Part shown: piece after piece, positions 1-9,670 of the stretch
Position numbering within the stretch: the first letter of the stretch is position 1
Layout of the letters: every line of letters starts with the position of its first letter
NCBI GenBank assembly: GCA_021014325.1
Contig: JAJGQC010000556.1
Coordinates: 868,001-932,000 of the forward strand
Reading direction: 5' to 3'
DNA length: 64,000 bases
From: Plazaster borealis
Taxonomy: Eukaryota; Echinodermata; Asteroidea; Forcipulatida; Labidiasteridae
Translations under genes and position numbers: made by a program
The notes under the pieces: generated by a model
Seen by the model: only the letters and a program-made list of their open reading frames with translations
What the model was told of the DNA's origin: nothing
The model's database searches: none

Positions 1-1660
1 ACCACAAAATGTGACCCCTATTTGACCTTGACTTCCGGTCAAAACCGGAAGTTGATGTTAATTTTTTTTGAAAAATTTATAACTCCTGAACCAGGTATTG
101 GATTGATAAGGTATAATGACCTATTTATTCAATCACTCACCACGAACACCGTGTTTTTGTAGTAAACAAAAACTCAATGTCTAGTTAAGCTTTATTTTGT
201 ACTATTAATTATAAAATTATTGGGCTTTGGTTAGTGAAGGCCGACCGTACATTTTGTCAACGAAGATTGGCTAAACTCAAGACTGGGTGATGTCACAAAC
301 GTACTGTCTATTCGTCCACTGCCATTTACTCCCAACAAAACAGCAGCTTTGCACAGAAGTGTATCTTAATGGAGTGTCACACGACATTAGATTGTATTTA
401 TGTTTCTGTTTGGATGAAAGCGTCATTACATTACCGTGACAATACAGAGTTATATAATGCTTCTATTCACTACTGTCCCTAATTCGAGGCTCTACACGCA
501 AATGGCTGACCGTGCAAGGGACGAGTAAAGCTTAGCAAAAAGGCTCAGCTGCGGCACAAGAAAACTTATTTCATATACAAATATTACTCAAATGAAAATT
601 GAACAAGATCGTTATAATAATAATTCCTTGAAGACAAGTACATTTTGTGTGACTGTTTATGAGTGCCACCATAGAGATATTTTACAAAAATATAGATTTT
701 GATTTTCTCAGTTCTATGAGTCAGTGTACCCAAATAAAAAGAAAAGCAAAAACAAGAGAATTTAGCACATTTTTGCCATCACAAAATCACAGTTAAATAT
801 TAACAGGGGGCACTTCTGGCCCATTAGAACTGCAGTTTGCCTTTGCATTTTTCTTTAACAATCCCCTTATTCAGTGCTCTTGCCGTTTGCTGTTTTTGTT
901 ATTATGATAATCTGACATTGAGTAAAAACACAATTAAATTACACCCCAACCAAATTACTTTTTACTTTTTGGGTGGGGAAGCAAGGCAAAGACGGGTCTT
1001 TTTATAGTATCGAAGCATTCATTTGTAAATTGTTTCAATCTCATCTGGGCCTGGGCAAAGGGTTCTGAGGAGGGGGGGGGGGTGGTTATGTCATTGGTAG
1101 ATAGTAAGGTGGACTTCGAGGGGTCGGGATGTGGGAGTGTGGGAGGGAGGGTTCACTTACTTGCCAGGGTCCTTTTGGAGGCTTTGCAGTGCATGTCAAC
1201 TCCGCACTTGCCGCACAAGTGACTATAACCTTGATGCTAGCAAAGATATTTGTGAGATGCCATTTTCCATGATGGTCCACCCATTTTGAAGTCAAATGTT
1301 ATTCAAGTTTGCCTTGTCTTAAGTCTGGCACTCAGTGATCCACACAAGGCTTTGCTGTGGTGTATGTAGGTCTACACAGAGCAGTTGGGGCAGGGAATCA
1401 ACACTTACAGCCCACAGTGTCCATGAGAGGGTCCAGGAAGGTTCATTCCAAGCCACGCAGCTGGACACAAAACTTAATTCCCTGTTACAAACACACAGGA
1501 TTTAAGTTTTTCTACTCTAATTGAGTTCTAAAGACTGATTTGTAGCAATTTAACCATCGAGGAACCCCACAATAAATTAAAGTATTTGATACAAAGAACC
1601 ACATTCTCTAATGACAAAACAAGTAAATACCAACATTCCTTATGTGTTGTGCAGCCAAAT
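1..1660. other. Non-coding, no recognised gene
   Basis: AT-rich sequence without a supportable coding exon. At 31-52 there is a short inverted repeat with arms ACTTCCGGT and ACCGGAAGT around a 4-base spacer. A poly-G run lies at about 1069-1082. A minus-strand open stretch ending in a GTAAGT donor near 1160 was considered and rejected as a gene. Confidence 0.6.
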
Positions 1661-1664
1661 TTGA

Positions 1665-1870
1665 ATGTGTGTTTTGATTGGTCCATGGTGCTGCTATGCA
1701 GTTACCTGTACGCTGACAGCAGCTTTTGTGTGTTTTGATTGGTCCATATAGTGCTGCTATGCAGTTATACATGCTGACGTAAGCTTTTGTGTGTTTTGAT
1801 TGGTCCATAGTGTCCGTTACATACGCTGTTCGCGCTTGCGCGTTGTCCGTGCCGCGCGTATTACCGGACA
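1665..1870. promoter_or_regulatory. Triplicated 61-bp repeat with CCAAT boxes, then a CpG-rich stretch
   Basis: Three tandem copies of a unit of about 61 bp each carry GTGTTTTGATTGGTCCAT. The ATTGG (CCAAT on the minus strand) motifs lie at 1676-1681, 1737-1742 and 1798-1803, so spacing is exactly 61 bp. The array runs directly into an island rich in CG dinucleotides (about 1814-1868) with GCGCTTGCGCG, unlike the AT-rich surroundings. Repeated NF-Y sites next to a CpG patch are typical of TATA-less promoters, but no first exon can be named on either strand. The regulatory role is inference. Confidence 0.3.
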
Positions 1871-2059
1871 ATAAATTATTAACTATTCTTCGGCAAAAGG
1901 GGATAAACTGTGTGGGTTTGTCGTCAAACAAATTGTGCATCCAGACCGAAATGGCACGGTCGAGAGTCAGTCTGCACGTTTATAGCCCAGCGGTGGTGTT
2001 TGCAGGCTCAAACTCGTCTCAGTCTCCTGGTCTCAGAGAAGACTTAGTTTGAAAACCAT

Positions 2060-2399
2060 GGTTAAACCATGGTTAAATTAAAACTTTTAAAAATATATAT
2101 GTTGTGTCTTTCGTTAAACATGTTAATTTTTTTACTCTAACTTTAAGTCTGTCATTCGGGCATATCATTCATAAACACACCATACACCCTCAGATATGTT
2201 TGACTTGCCCCGACCACTAGTTTTACATCCAGCTGAAATGTAGGACATAAGCTTCAATCATTAATTTTGTCGTAATCCATTTTATGCCTCTGAACGTCTG
2301 CTGTGTGTTTAACACCACACTCAGCGTACAAAACAAAAACCGCATATGTTGAACAACACGCCCGCCCTCTGTAGGTAAAAGAAAGCCTGTAGCTATTGT
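2060..2399. other. Non-coding
   Basis: No coding or repeat signature, apart from two tandem copies of AACCATGGTTAA at about 2053-2078. Confidence 0.5.
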
Positions 2400-2401
2400 C
2401 G

Positions 2402-2713
2402 AACGACTATCTCGTTTGAACGACTTAGTATCTCGTTCGAACGACTTAATTATCTCGTTCGAACGACTTAGTATCTCGTTCGAACGACCGTAGTATCTCG
2501 TTCGAACGATTTAGTATCTCGTTCGAATGACTTAGTATCTCGTTCGAACGACCTAATATCTCGTTCGAACGACTTAGTATCTCGTTCGAACGACTTAGTT
2601 TCTCGTTCGAACTACTTAATTATCTCGTTCGAACGAACTAACTATCTCGTTCGAACGACTTAATTATCTCGTTCGAACGACTTAGTATCTCGTTCGAACG
2701 ACTTAGTATCTCA
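2402..2713. repeat. Minisatellite of about 21 bp, palindromic unit
   Basis: About 14 tandem copies, plus a partial one, of a 21-22 bp unit close to TATCTCGTTCGAACGACTTAG. Each intact unit contains the perfect 12-bp palindrome TCGTTCGAACGA. Variants are mostly single substitutions (GTTTGAAC, CGAATGA, CGAACTAC) and one or two-base spacer changes. No open frame or gene is linked to it. Confidence 0.9.
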
Positions 2714-3150
2714 AATTAGCACGTGTGTACATTGCTAGCCACACAATGTACAAAGTACGTGTAACATACCTTACTTTGACGAAAGTTGTGTCAAAGTAGG
2801 GCACGTCAGTTGTATTCTGTGCGTAATCATAGTGTGCTTATTTTAACACTTTAAGACTTTAATTAATTCGGCTGAGCTAATTAGTGGGCTGAGAATGTTT
2901 TTCCGCTCAGGAGATATAGCCAGGGATGTAACAAAATTATCAATGATCAAAAATACAAACAAATCATAAATTAAAGGTGACACAACCTTAGTATGTAGCA
3001 CACACCGTCTGCGGGTCGTTGATACATTCCTGATGGTGATGACTATAATGACGGTCATAAGCGGAATTTTTGAAATTTGGTGCTGAGGAGAAATTTGGTG
3101 CTGGGCCCAAATTCGGTGCTCACTTCAGCTTGGTGCTAGCGCTAGGACAC
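2714..3150. other. Non-coding, with short hairpin and ATTTGGTGCT repeats
   Basis: Contains a small hairpin near 2770-2800 (arms CCTACTTTGAC-like) and four short copies of AATTTGGTGCT or a close variant between about 3073 and 3137. No gene is recognised. Confidence 0.5.
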
Positions 3151-3541
3151 TTTAAAGGGACACGTTGCCTTGGATCGGACGAGTTGGTCTTAAAAAAGGC
3201 GTTTGAAACCGTTTGTTGTAAAATGCATATGGTTAGAAAGACGTTATAAAAGTATAATACAATGATCCACACCAATATGCCTCGAAATTGCGTGGTTTTC
3301 CTTTTACTTTGCGAACAAACACGGTCGGCCATTTTGTGGAGTCAAAATGTTGACTCCACAAAATGGCCGACCGTGTTTGTTCACGATGTAAAAGGAAAGC
3401 CGCGCAATTTCGAGACATATTTGTGTGGATCAGTGTATTCTACTTTTAAAACATCTTTCTAACTGTATGAATTTTATAACAAACGGTTACAAATGCTTTC
3501 ATAGACCAACTCGCCCGATCCAAGGCAACGTTCCCTTTAAA
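3151..3541. mobile_element. 391-bp full-length foldback MITE
   Basis: The whole element is an imperfect inverted repeat. The left end is TTTAAAGGGACACGTTGCCT; the right end is the complement of TTTAAAGGGAACGTTGCCTT. Similarity continues inward to a centre near 3347, where GAGTCA and TGACTC flank a 6-base loop. The inner 25-30 bp arms containing GGTCGGCCATTTTGTGGA are almost perfect. Because the halves mirror each other, both strands show near-identical spurious reading frames. The TTTAAAGG terminus is shared with other MITEs in this window, suggesting a TTAA-targeting superfamily such as piggyBac or Kolobok (inference). Confidence 0.85.
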
Positions 3542-3883
3542 CAGCGGAGACGTCAGGTGGTAATTAAGTCAGGTGACCCACACGGATAGTAGGGGCGCCA
3601 AACTGAAATTTTTGATTTTCTTAAACCATGGGCGGAAGTGAAGGCAATCCCTAAAACAAAACAAAATCACGGAAAAATTACATTGCAAAGCAAATAAATT
3701 ACATTTCCAAACATGATTTGTTCGCGTAGGCCCTCCAGAAGGTAAACATTTATTATATCGCCACTTGTCAACAACTGATGAGGACATCGACAAGGCCGAT
3801 TTGGTGTACTTTTATTGCCATATCACTATTTCAGAGAGTGCCTGTTTTTGGCACAGGTATGGTGGCCCTAAAGGGACATCAAA

Positions 3884-4017
3884 CATATATATTTACGTGA
3901 ATATTTGCGTAAATATTCACGGTTTTTGCCCCAATTCGCAAATATTCACGTAAATATTCACGTGAATATTCAAGAATTGTGCCCCAATTGCAAATTGACG
4001 TGAATATTGACGTGAAT
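3884..4017. repeat. Palindromic AATATT-CACGTG tandem array, left part
   Basis: Dense runs of AATATTCACGT and AATATTTACGT interspersed with GTGCCCCAATTGC-type spacers, forming composite units of about 50 bp. One perfect 18-bp palindrome AATATTCACGTGAATATT is present near 3950-3970. The array continues after a SINE insertion, at 4386-4515. Confidence 0.75.
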
Positions 4018-4385
4018 ATTATTATTATTATTAAATATTTCTGGTAATGAAACCAAGGATGCCTCACAAGTGAACTTGATCACTGTAGCTCGCAAGCCTG
4101 AGGAAACCTGTAAATAAGGGTGCTTGCAATGTGAACCCGAAACACCGGGGTTAAACCCCTACTCTTCCACGATAAGTGTTCTGGGTTCTTTTACGTGCAC
4201 TACCAATCCTAGTACACGGGACCAACGGCTTTACGTCCCATCCGAAGGACGAAGCATGTGGTTAAGTGTCTTGCTTAAGGACACAAGTGTCACGACTGGG
4301 ATTCGAACCCACACTCTGCTGATCAGAAACACCAGAGCTTGGGTTCGGTGTTCAAGTTATCCGCTCGGCCACGACTCGCCACGGA
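4018..4385 (-). mobile_element. tRNA-derived SINE, minus orientation
   Basis: Read on the minus strand, it begins with GGCGAGTCGTGGCCGAGCGG (tRNA-Leu/Ser-like A box). A B box GGGTTCGAATCCCAG follows. Next comes a conserved body with GGGACGTAAAGCCGTTGGTC, and the element ends in an (ATT/AAT)n tail at 4018-4035. It is inserted into the AATATT array, which resumes on its far side. The body resembles conserved central domains of metazoan SINEs; I do not assign a family name. Confidence 0.8.
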
Positions 4386-4515
4386 ATTCACGATTTGTGC
4401 CCCAAACGCAAATATTTACGTAAATATTTGCTATTTCTGCATCCAATCGCAAATATTGACGTCAATATTGACGTAAATATTTGCGATTTGTGCACCCAAT
4501 CGCAAATATTGACGT
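4386..4515. repeat. Palindromic AATATT-GACGTC tandem array, right part
   Basis: Continuation of the array at 3884-4017 after the SINE. Units of about 52 bp read CCAATCGCAAATATTGACGT and variants. A perfect 18-bp palindrome AATATTGACGTCAATATT, containing a consensus CRE TGACGTCA, lies at 4452-4469. Confidence 0.75.
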
Positions 4516-4685
4516 GTTGTGGGCTTCCTAGTGCGGCGAGTCATGGCAGAGCAGTCAAGCGCACCGGACTCAAGCTCGGGTGTTTCTGAGAGTGGTTTGA
4601 GTCCCGGTCCTGACACTTTACTTGCAACTGTTATTGCTTTTATACCCTTCGCATGGGATGTAAAGCAATTAGTGTGATAATCAGA
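4516..4685 (+). mobile_element. tRNA-derived SINE, plus orientation, diverged
   Basis: Head GGCGAGTCATGGCAGAGCAG with an A-box-like start, then a B-box-like GGTTTGAGTCCCGG near 4595-4610, then GCATGGGATGTAAAGCAATT matching the body of the SINE at 4018-4385. A (CTAG)n microsatellite follows at about 4690-4712. It lies against the end of the AATATT array. Confidence 0.65.
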
Positions 4686-4805
4686 GAACAGATAGAGCTA
4701 GCTAGCTAGCTAGACATGTCATTTTATAATGTCTGTTGTTTTATTTTATTTGTAACAACATTTATTTGAGCCACCCCAGTATGTACAATTTATTTCTCAA
4801 TCCCA

Positions 4806-4984
4806 CCCCGGTGTGGCAGGAGATTCTGTCCCCCCGGAGATTCTGTCTCCCCCCCCCCCATACGGCGAACTGTGTACAAACTACTTTTGAGAGCGCCCTC
4901 TTTCGATTTATCCTCCTCCAGCTCACGTTAATTTCCCGTATGGGGACAGAATCTCCGGGTGAACAGATTTCCCTGGGACACCGG
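4806..4984. mobile_element. Foldback element of about 180 bp
   Basis: Inverted ends CCCCGGTGTGGCAGG and CCTGGGACACCGG, with inner inverted segments GGAGATTCTGTCCCC and GGGGACAGAATCTCC. It is non-autonomous with no coding capacity. A related fragment with GGGACAAAATCTCCTGCC occurs near 53560-53590. Confidence 0.65.
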
Positions 4985-5720
4985 CCCAGCATCCATGCAA
5001 CCCGATTGAACTCACTTTAGAAATTTAAAGACATAATTTTCTTTTGTAAGGTGTTACTATAATGCTATGAAGACTTGTAAGACTATGAAGATTACGTCGC
5101 AATAACTTCCCATATTCCTGATTTAGGCCTATAATGAATTGAATGGTCACCATTAACCTTACCATTATGAAGAAAAGCTTGTTTTAAATTCTGTCCAGAA
5201 TAGTTATTTTGTTGATAAGACCCGGCCATTATCTTTAAAATTTTAATTAAAAGCACTCAACATTTAAATTCAAAGGCAGACAACAACTGTTTAAAAGTAC
5301 CAAATATATTTATTTATTCAATAATTTGTTTACCTTTATAAACCACTAGAATGTTGACTTCTCCCTAAAATGGCTCATTCAGATTTCATTAAACAAATTC
5401 AAAATTATTGTTTATTTTTATTATAGGGTATAAACTTTAGACTCAACCAATAAAAATGATGATGGTGTGTGTAATTTCACTCTGAAAAGCAATTACAAAA
5501 AGTCATTTATTTGAAGTGATCTTTAATTTGAATGTTGTGTATCTGCGAGGAGAATAACCACGAGAGTGTTTATGTTATTGATCGTTGGGATGGAGTGATA
5601 TTATTGTAATTATAAAAACAGGGTGCCTTATGTAGAGTACCACAAGGGTACCTGCCTTGGTGAATTCATTACCTTCTTGCACACTGAGCCTGAGCCATCG
5701 CCCCTTCTCTCCTCCACCAC
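4985..5720. other. AT-rich non-coding stretch
   Basis: No coding exon, RNA gene or clear repeat is seen. The stretch has several A/T-rich runs and no splice-bounded open frame. Confidence 0.5.
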
Positions 5721-5734
5721 CACAACCACCAAAA

Positions 5735-6025
5735 TCACATTATAGCAAAAGGGTCTCTGAGCTAACAAGGGATTGTATTTAAAACATCCAACAGCACAAA
5801 TAGCCCCAAAAGGATGAATAGAAAACGAGAAGAAATGTTCAGTTTTAGATGTGGGAGAATAACCCCAATGGGGAAAAACACCCACGCAATCAGGTAGGGA
5901 CTGAAAAGCCAATCCACAAGGATCCGGTCTGGGGTGGGATTCAAACCGGGGTCCACAGAGGTGAAAAGCAGGGAAAGAATACACTGAGCCAACCTGATCC
6001 CCAACCTGATAATTATAGGTATCAC
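5735..6025 (-). mobile_element. Second tRNA-derived SINE family, minus orientation
   Basis: On the minus strand it carries the B-box region CCCCGGTTTGAATCCCACC, then the body CTACCTGATTGCGTGGGTGT and GGGGTTATTCTCCCACATCT, and a 3' end near 5735. The second copy at 58062-58315 shares the same order of blocks. The long open frame across this SINE is fortuitous. Confidence 0.75.
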
Positions 6026-6366
6026 ACTTATACCCCACCCCCATCATCCAGATTGTTTTTAATCCAAAATTAGACAGCCAGCCAAACTCCATTAAATAAG
6101 GACATGAGAGTCAGGAAATAGCCTCCAAGCTCCAGTGTTTTATTCAAGCCACAGAGGAATGATGTCAGTGAACAAGGAGTGAAAAGACCAAGCTTCCCGC
6201 AGGCGTCAACTGAGAAGGCAGTAGATTGGGAAGGATCTTATAGTCATAAAATGTGAAAAATGCAGACGTAAATTTTCGCCGGCAATTTGTGAAAGTGTGA
6301 TTCTGAGAATGAGCTTGTCAATAGAGGGCGCAAATAAACTTTTAAATGATAGATGGATCCAGAACA

Positions 6367-6762
6367 GGGATTGTTCACGTTTGGTAATTGGAACCCACTG
6401 TTTGTTTCAATCCTACATAGTTGTAGATATATACTATTAAACTAACCTGTGAAAATTTATTTTCAAAAGGTGGTAGCGTTTTGAGATATTGCCGAAAATT
6501 TGGAGCGGTTTATGTCCACGCAGGAAGAATAATCTGCAATTGGAATACACAATCCGAGAAACGTTTCTGACAGAAACGCTTCTCAGATTCAAATTTTGTT
6601 TGGATAAAAACTGATATCTTTTTCCATAACCACATTACTTCAAAGTGAAATAATTCTCGAAATGCTTTTTACTATCAGAAGCCGCTGTACTTCTTGCCAA
6701 GTAAGTTTTTATTGCCATTAATTTTATGAGTAACTACCAAGCGTATACAGACCCTTTAAGTA
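6367..6762 (-). mobile_element. TTAAAGG MITE, minus orientation
   Basis: Homologous along its length to the copies at 57279-57648 and 58987-59347. Shared blocks include GAGAAACGTTTCTGACAGAA, ATGTCCACGCAGGAAGAATA and TGGTAGCGTTTTGAGATATT. On the minus strand the end reads TTAAAGGGTCTGTATACGCT. The ends are imperfect inverted repeats containing a TTTGGTAATT-type block. It is immediately 3' of the GALC terminal exon, so it may lie in that gene's 3' UTR or just beyond it. Confidence 0.8.
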
Positions 6763-6787
6763 ACTATTGTGTGTGAAGCCTATTCTT

Positions 6788-6931
6788 CTATTCGAGTTTA
6801 AAATTGTCAAATTGTGCCCATGTATACTCCGGAGTTCCTATGGCAACGAAACATTCATTAGCGACTAGGTCGTTCTCAAGTTGAAGGCTGAACACAAGTT
6901 TCCGTCCAACAAATCCTGAGGCTTTGTTGTC
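6788..6931 (-). CDS. GALC: GALC terminal coding exon
   Basis: Acceptor TTATTATTCCAG ends at 6932-6933. The exon encodes 47 residues and the TAG stop at 6788-6790. It starts with DNKASGFVGRKLV, which pairs residue for residue with the GHFTSGMLNDKSL region of human GALC. It ends VAIGTPEYTWAQFDNFKLE, matching the conserved AIGTHSFEFAQFDNF end of the family. Frame and phase follow directly from the exon at 8240-8316. No frame damage is seen. It lies just upstream of the MITE at 6367-6762, and no polyadenylation signal was pinned down. Confidence 0.8.
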   Translation of the reverse strand, partial: DNKASGFVGRKLVFSLQLENDLVANECFVAIGTPEYTWAQFDNFKLE

Positions 6932-7301
6932 CTGGAATAATAAACGGAGAAGCAAAAGAAAGAAAATGTCTTTATATGGTTTAACAATTATTGTTTGGGA
7001 AGGGTCAATTCTTGCTAGGTCAGCAGTGACCAGTTAGCTTGTCATTTCACGAGTCAGTCAGCTTTTTAATTTGTCCATTCTTTATATTAAATAGGGATGC
7101 TTTTCAACACTGAACTAGACAGCATTTGTTGCAGTGAATTTTGACTGGTCCTCATCATGTGTTTTAATTGGCATTTGGCCAACAGACCACGGGTAAGGGA
7201 GAACGCTTTAGTTTTTAACCAAAAGAGATCAAAGTGGTTTGGCAGACGGAGAATGTTCTGGTGCAGTAGGCCTATAAATCTCCATTAGTATTATTTTTTA
7301 A

Positions 7302-7785
7302 AATGTTCCTCCCTCGTAAAAATTGATGTAAGTTAAATCACACATCGGACTGCAATGCAAGATTTTATATTTTCTACAAACTAAAAACACAACAAACACT
7401 GTAAAACAGTGTACCCGCCGAAAACCGGATATTTGCCAAAATCGCATGGTAGACAGCGCATCAAAATAGCTTGCCTGAAATATGGTGAGTTTAGTTTTCT
7501 ATGCATGATCTGCAGCTATAGCACGCCCATGTTCCTCCCTTGTAAAAATTGATGAAAACTAAATCACCCATCGGACTGCGATGCAAAATTTTACATTTTC
7601 TACAAACTGAAACACACTTTCAACCAATTTTTCTCAAAATTTGTTGTCATGAGTTACATCCTACAATTAACTAGGTGCAGTATAAATTTTCATTAGTATT
7701 ATTATTTTAAATGTTCTATTCCTCCCCTATAAAAATTTATACAAATTGTTCTACCCATCAGACTGCATTACAAGATTGTGGGTTT
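7302..7785. repeat. Three dispersed copies of an 80-90 bp unit in GALC intron
   Basis: ATGTTCCTCCCTCGTAAAAA starts related blocks at about 7302, 7530 and 7712. Each continues through an ATCGGACTGCAATGCAAGAT-like part and TTTTCTACAAACT. Separately, 7410-7531 is repeated at 8437-8557 (blocks AAAACCGG, ATGGTAGACAGCGCATCAAA, TATAGCACGCCCATGTTC). These are intronic repeats without coding content. Confidence 0.7.
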
Positions 7786-7793
7786 TTCCATAA

Positions 7794-8160
7794 AGTAGGG
7801 GGCCAAAGCAGGACATGGTGTTATTTCTCAAAATGTAAGGTTTTCATTGAAAATAGCTGAATTACAGTATACCAATGATGTTTACATATTACCCTTTGAA
7901 ATTTAAATTTTCAATGAAAACCTACTAATTTATGGCAAAACAAGTCACAAGTTTCACACTTCACACTGTAACAGGGACACCGGTGTCTCTGTTACAGTGT
8001 GATGGATAGTTTTGGATCGTATATGAAAACAAAACATCTGATTCGAGAAATTGAAGTTATACATTAAACATATGAGCTATCCCACCACTTAAACATGCAA
8101 AGAATATAGAAAGTACATTATCTTTTGAGATATAACACCATGTCACGCTTTGGCCCCCTT
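7794..8160. repeat. Foldback structure with central 42-bp palindrome, in GALC intron
   Basis: Outer arms 7794-7833 and 8124-8160 are inverted copies (GGGGGCCAAAGC against GCTTTGGCCCCC). A second inverted pair is GTAAGGTTTTCATTGAAAAT at about 7836-7855 and ATTTTCAATGAAAACCTAC at about 7907-7925. At the centre, 7961-8002 is a 42-bp palindrome with one mismatch, whose left half begins TCACACTGTAACAGGGACAC. It is most simply a foldback MITE lying just downstream of the GALC exon at 8240-8316. Confidence 0.7.
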
Positions 8161-8239
8161 CAACCTTTGACCCAAGGGTTTCCTCTGTCATCATGTCATG
8201 AGTTGCTTCATACAATTGACTAGATGCTGAATAAATTAC

Positions 8240-8316
8240 CTTAATAACTAGCTGCATATTAAACCAAGATCCAGGTTTAACACTGACTTTACCAGTGCTG
8301 AGGAGACCTTGTTGAT
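8240..8316 (-). CDS. GALC: GALC penultimate coding exon
   Basis: A 77-nt exon with acceptor TAATTTCTTTTCAG and donor GTAATTTA. Its first two bases complete an Asp codon begun in the upstream exon, and it then encodes 25 residues (QQGLLSTGKVSV, KPGSWFNMQLVIK) ending in phase 0. This corresponds to the AGWIIYALGRVEV, TAKKWYTLTLTIK stretch of human GALC: the S(T)GKV-V and SWF--QLVIK positions track GRVEV and WYTLTLTIK. It is too short for ORF-based detection. Intact. Confidence 0.78.
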
Positions 8317-8559
8317 CTGAAAAGAAATTACAAAAAATGCCAAATAAATTTGTGTCCATCTTAGAAATAAAACAGAGAATGGCAACTTCCTATACCACCC
8401 GTGTAACCATGACAGTGTTCTATTATGGCATCTAAAATAGCGTACCCGCTGAAAACCGGTTATTTGCTAAAAACGAATGGTAGACAGCGCATCAAAATAG
8501 TGTGCCTGAAATATGGCGAGTTTAGTTTTCTATGCGTGATTCGCAGCTTTAGCACGCCC

Positions 8560-9480
8560 ATGTTCAGCGCATGCAGCAGGCTGCGCGTACTGCCCAGGCA
8601 TGCCGAGGGTACACTATTTCATGCTCCACAGACAACAGCAATGGCGGTGAGCTTCCCGTTTTCTGTTTTAACTCTTTAACTCTCGCTAGCGACCGGTTTA
8701 AATCCCTTCAAAAAAAAGTTGTTACATGTAAAATACAAATTGCACGGCCACACAGTTTTCAGAATGTGAAAAAGGACTCTTGAGGGTGCTATTGTGACCT
8801 GTTTTTTTTTGGGGGGGGGTCACCATTTGCAAAAAACTTATTTAACAAGTAATGTGTCCATATGATCAATTTATCACTAACATAAAAGGTTAATGGAAGG
8901 GTTAATTCCATGAGTTCCATCAAACTGCAGTCTGTGCTTTTCAAATTTCACTACTGTCATAAAGCTGACAAAAATAAACACTGGAAAGTGTGTAGAGCGT
9001 AATTGACCATAATCTCACTCTCATATTTACACATGCAACCATTTTGTCTCTTTAAAAATTAGACATGATATTTGGCCCTTGGACCTAGGACAAAGTAATA
9101 AAAGAGCTGGCATATATGAACATATGGTATAGGCTTTTAAATACTTTTCATAATGTTTGATAACCATATTGCTGACCTTTCAGAGGGCATCCCCCCCGAA
9201 AAACAGACTTAAGTAGGAACAAATATCATGTCTGAAAAGTTGAACCAAGAAATAACAAAGTGAATTCATCATAATGTATATTGATCATGTGCTTTTTCAA
9301 GCCAAGTAGACCCCTCAAAGCACCTGGAAATGTTCATTAGCCCTAAACATTCCTGAAACCATCTTAACTCCTTAAGAGTATGCAGCACCTGCAGCTGACT
9401 GGGTGCAACTGGTTGCTAATTATTCACATCAACAATCTCTACTCTCGCAGGTACCCATCAACTCCTGATGAGAGCAATTC
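8560..9480. other. GALC intron sequence, no gene
   Basis: Intronic sequence between the two upstream GALC exons. It includes a poly-T/poly-G run near 8802-8818 and a CpG-containing patch near 8560-8650. No coding exon is seen. Confidence 0.5.
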
Positions 9481-9592
9481 TGGTTGAGTGTCTTGCTCAA
9501 GGACACAAGTGTCTCGACCAGGATTCGAACCCCCACTCTGATGACTTTGAATTTGATTAGTTACACCGCCCGGCCACGACTCGCCACAAGTA
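9480..9592 (-). mobile_element. Partial tRNA-derived SINE (same family as 4018-4385), minus orientation
   Basis: On the minus strand it has GGCGAGTCGTGGCCGGGCGG, then GGGTTCGAATCCTGG (B box), then GACACTTGTGTCCTTGAGCA. These blocks match the head, B box and start of body of the SINE at 4018-4385. The 3' body is missing. It lies in the GALC intron, about 80 bp from the exon at 9671. Confidence 0.75.
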
Positions 9593-9670
9593 CTTGCATC
9601 AAATTCAAAACTAAGCCAATAAATAATCTTAAGATCTTAGAAGGTAGGGCAATACATACGATTGACTTAC

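Noticed and set aside
1161..1236. Possible minus-strand exon ending in a strong GTAAGT donor, with a Cys/His-rich frame (HLCGKCGVDMHCK) recalling a C1 zinc finger.
   Set aside because: The Cys/His spacing does not fit the C1 pattern, the acceptor is weak, and no neighbouring exon supports it.
3233..3462. Near-identical reading frames on both strands (60-66 codons).
   Set aside because: They are mirror images produced by the foldback MITE, not genes.
5628..6092. Minus-strand open frame of 154 codons.
   Set aside because: It runs through a tRNA-derived SINE whose other copy (58062-58315) does not preserve the frame.
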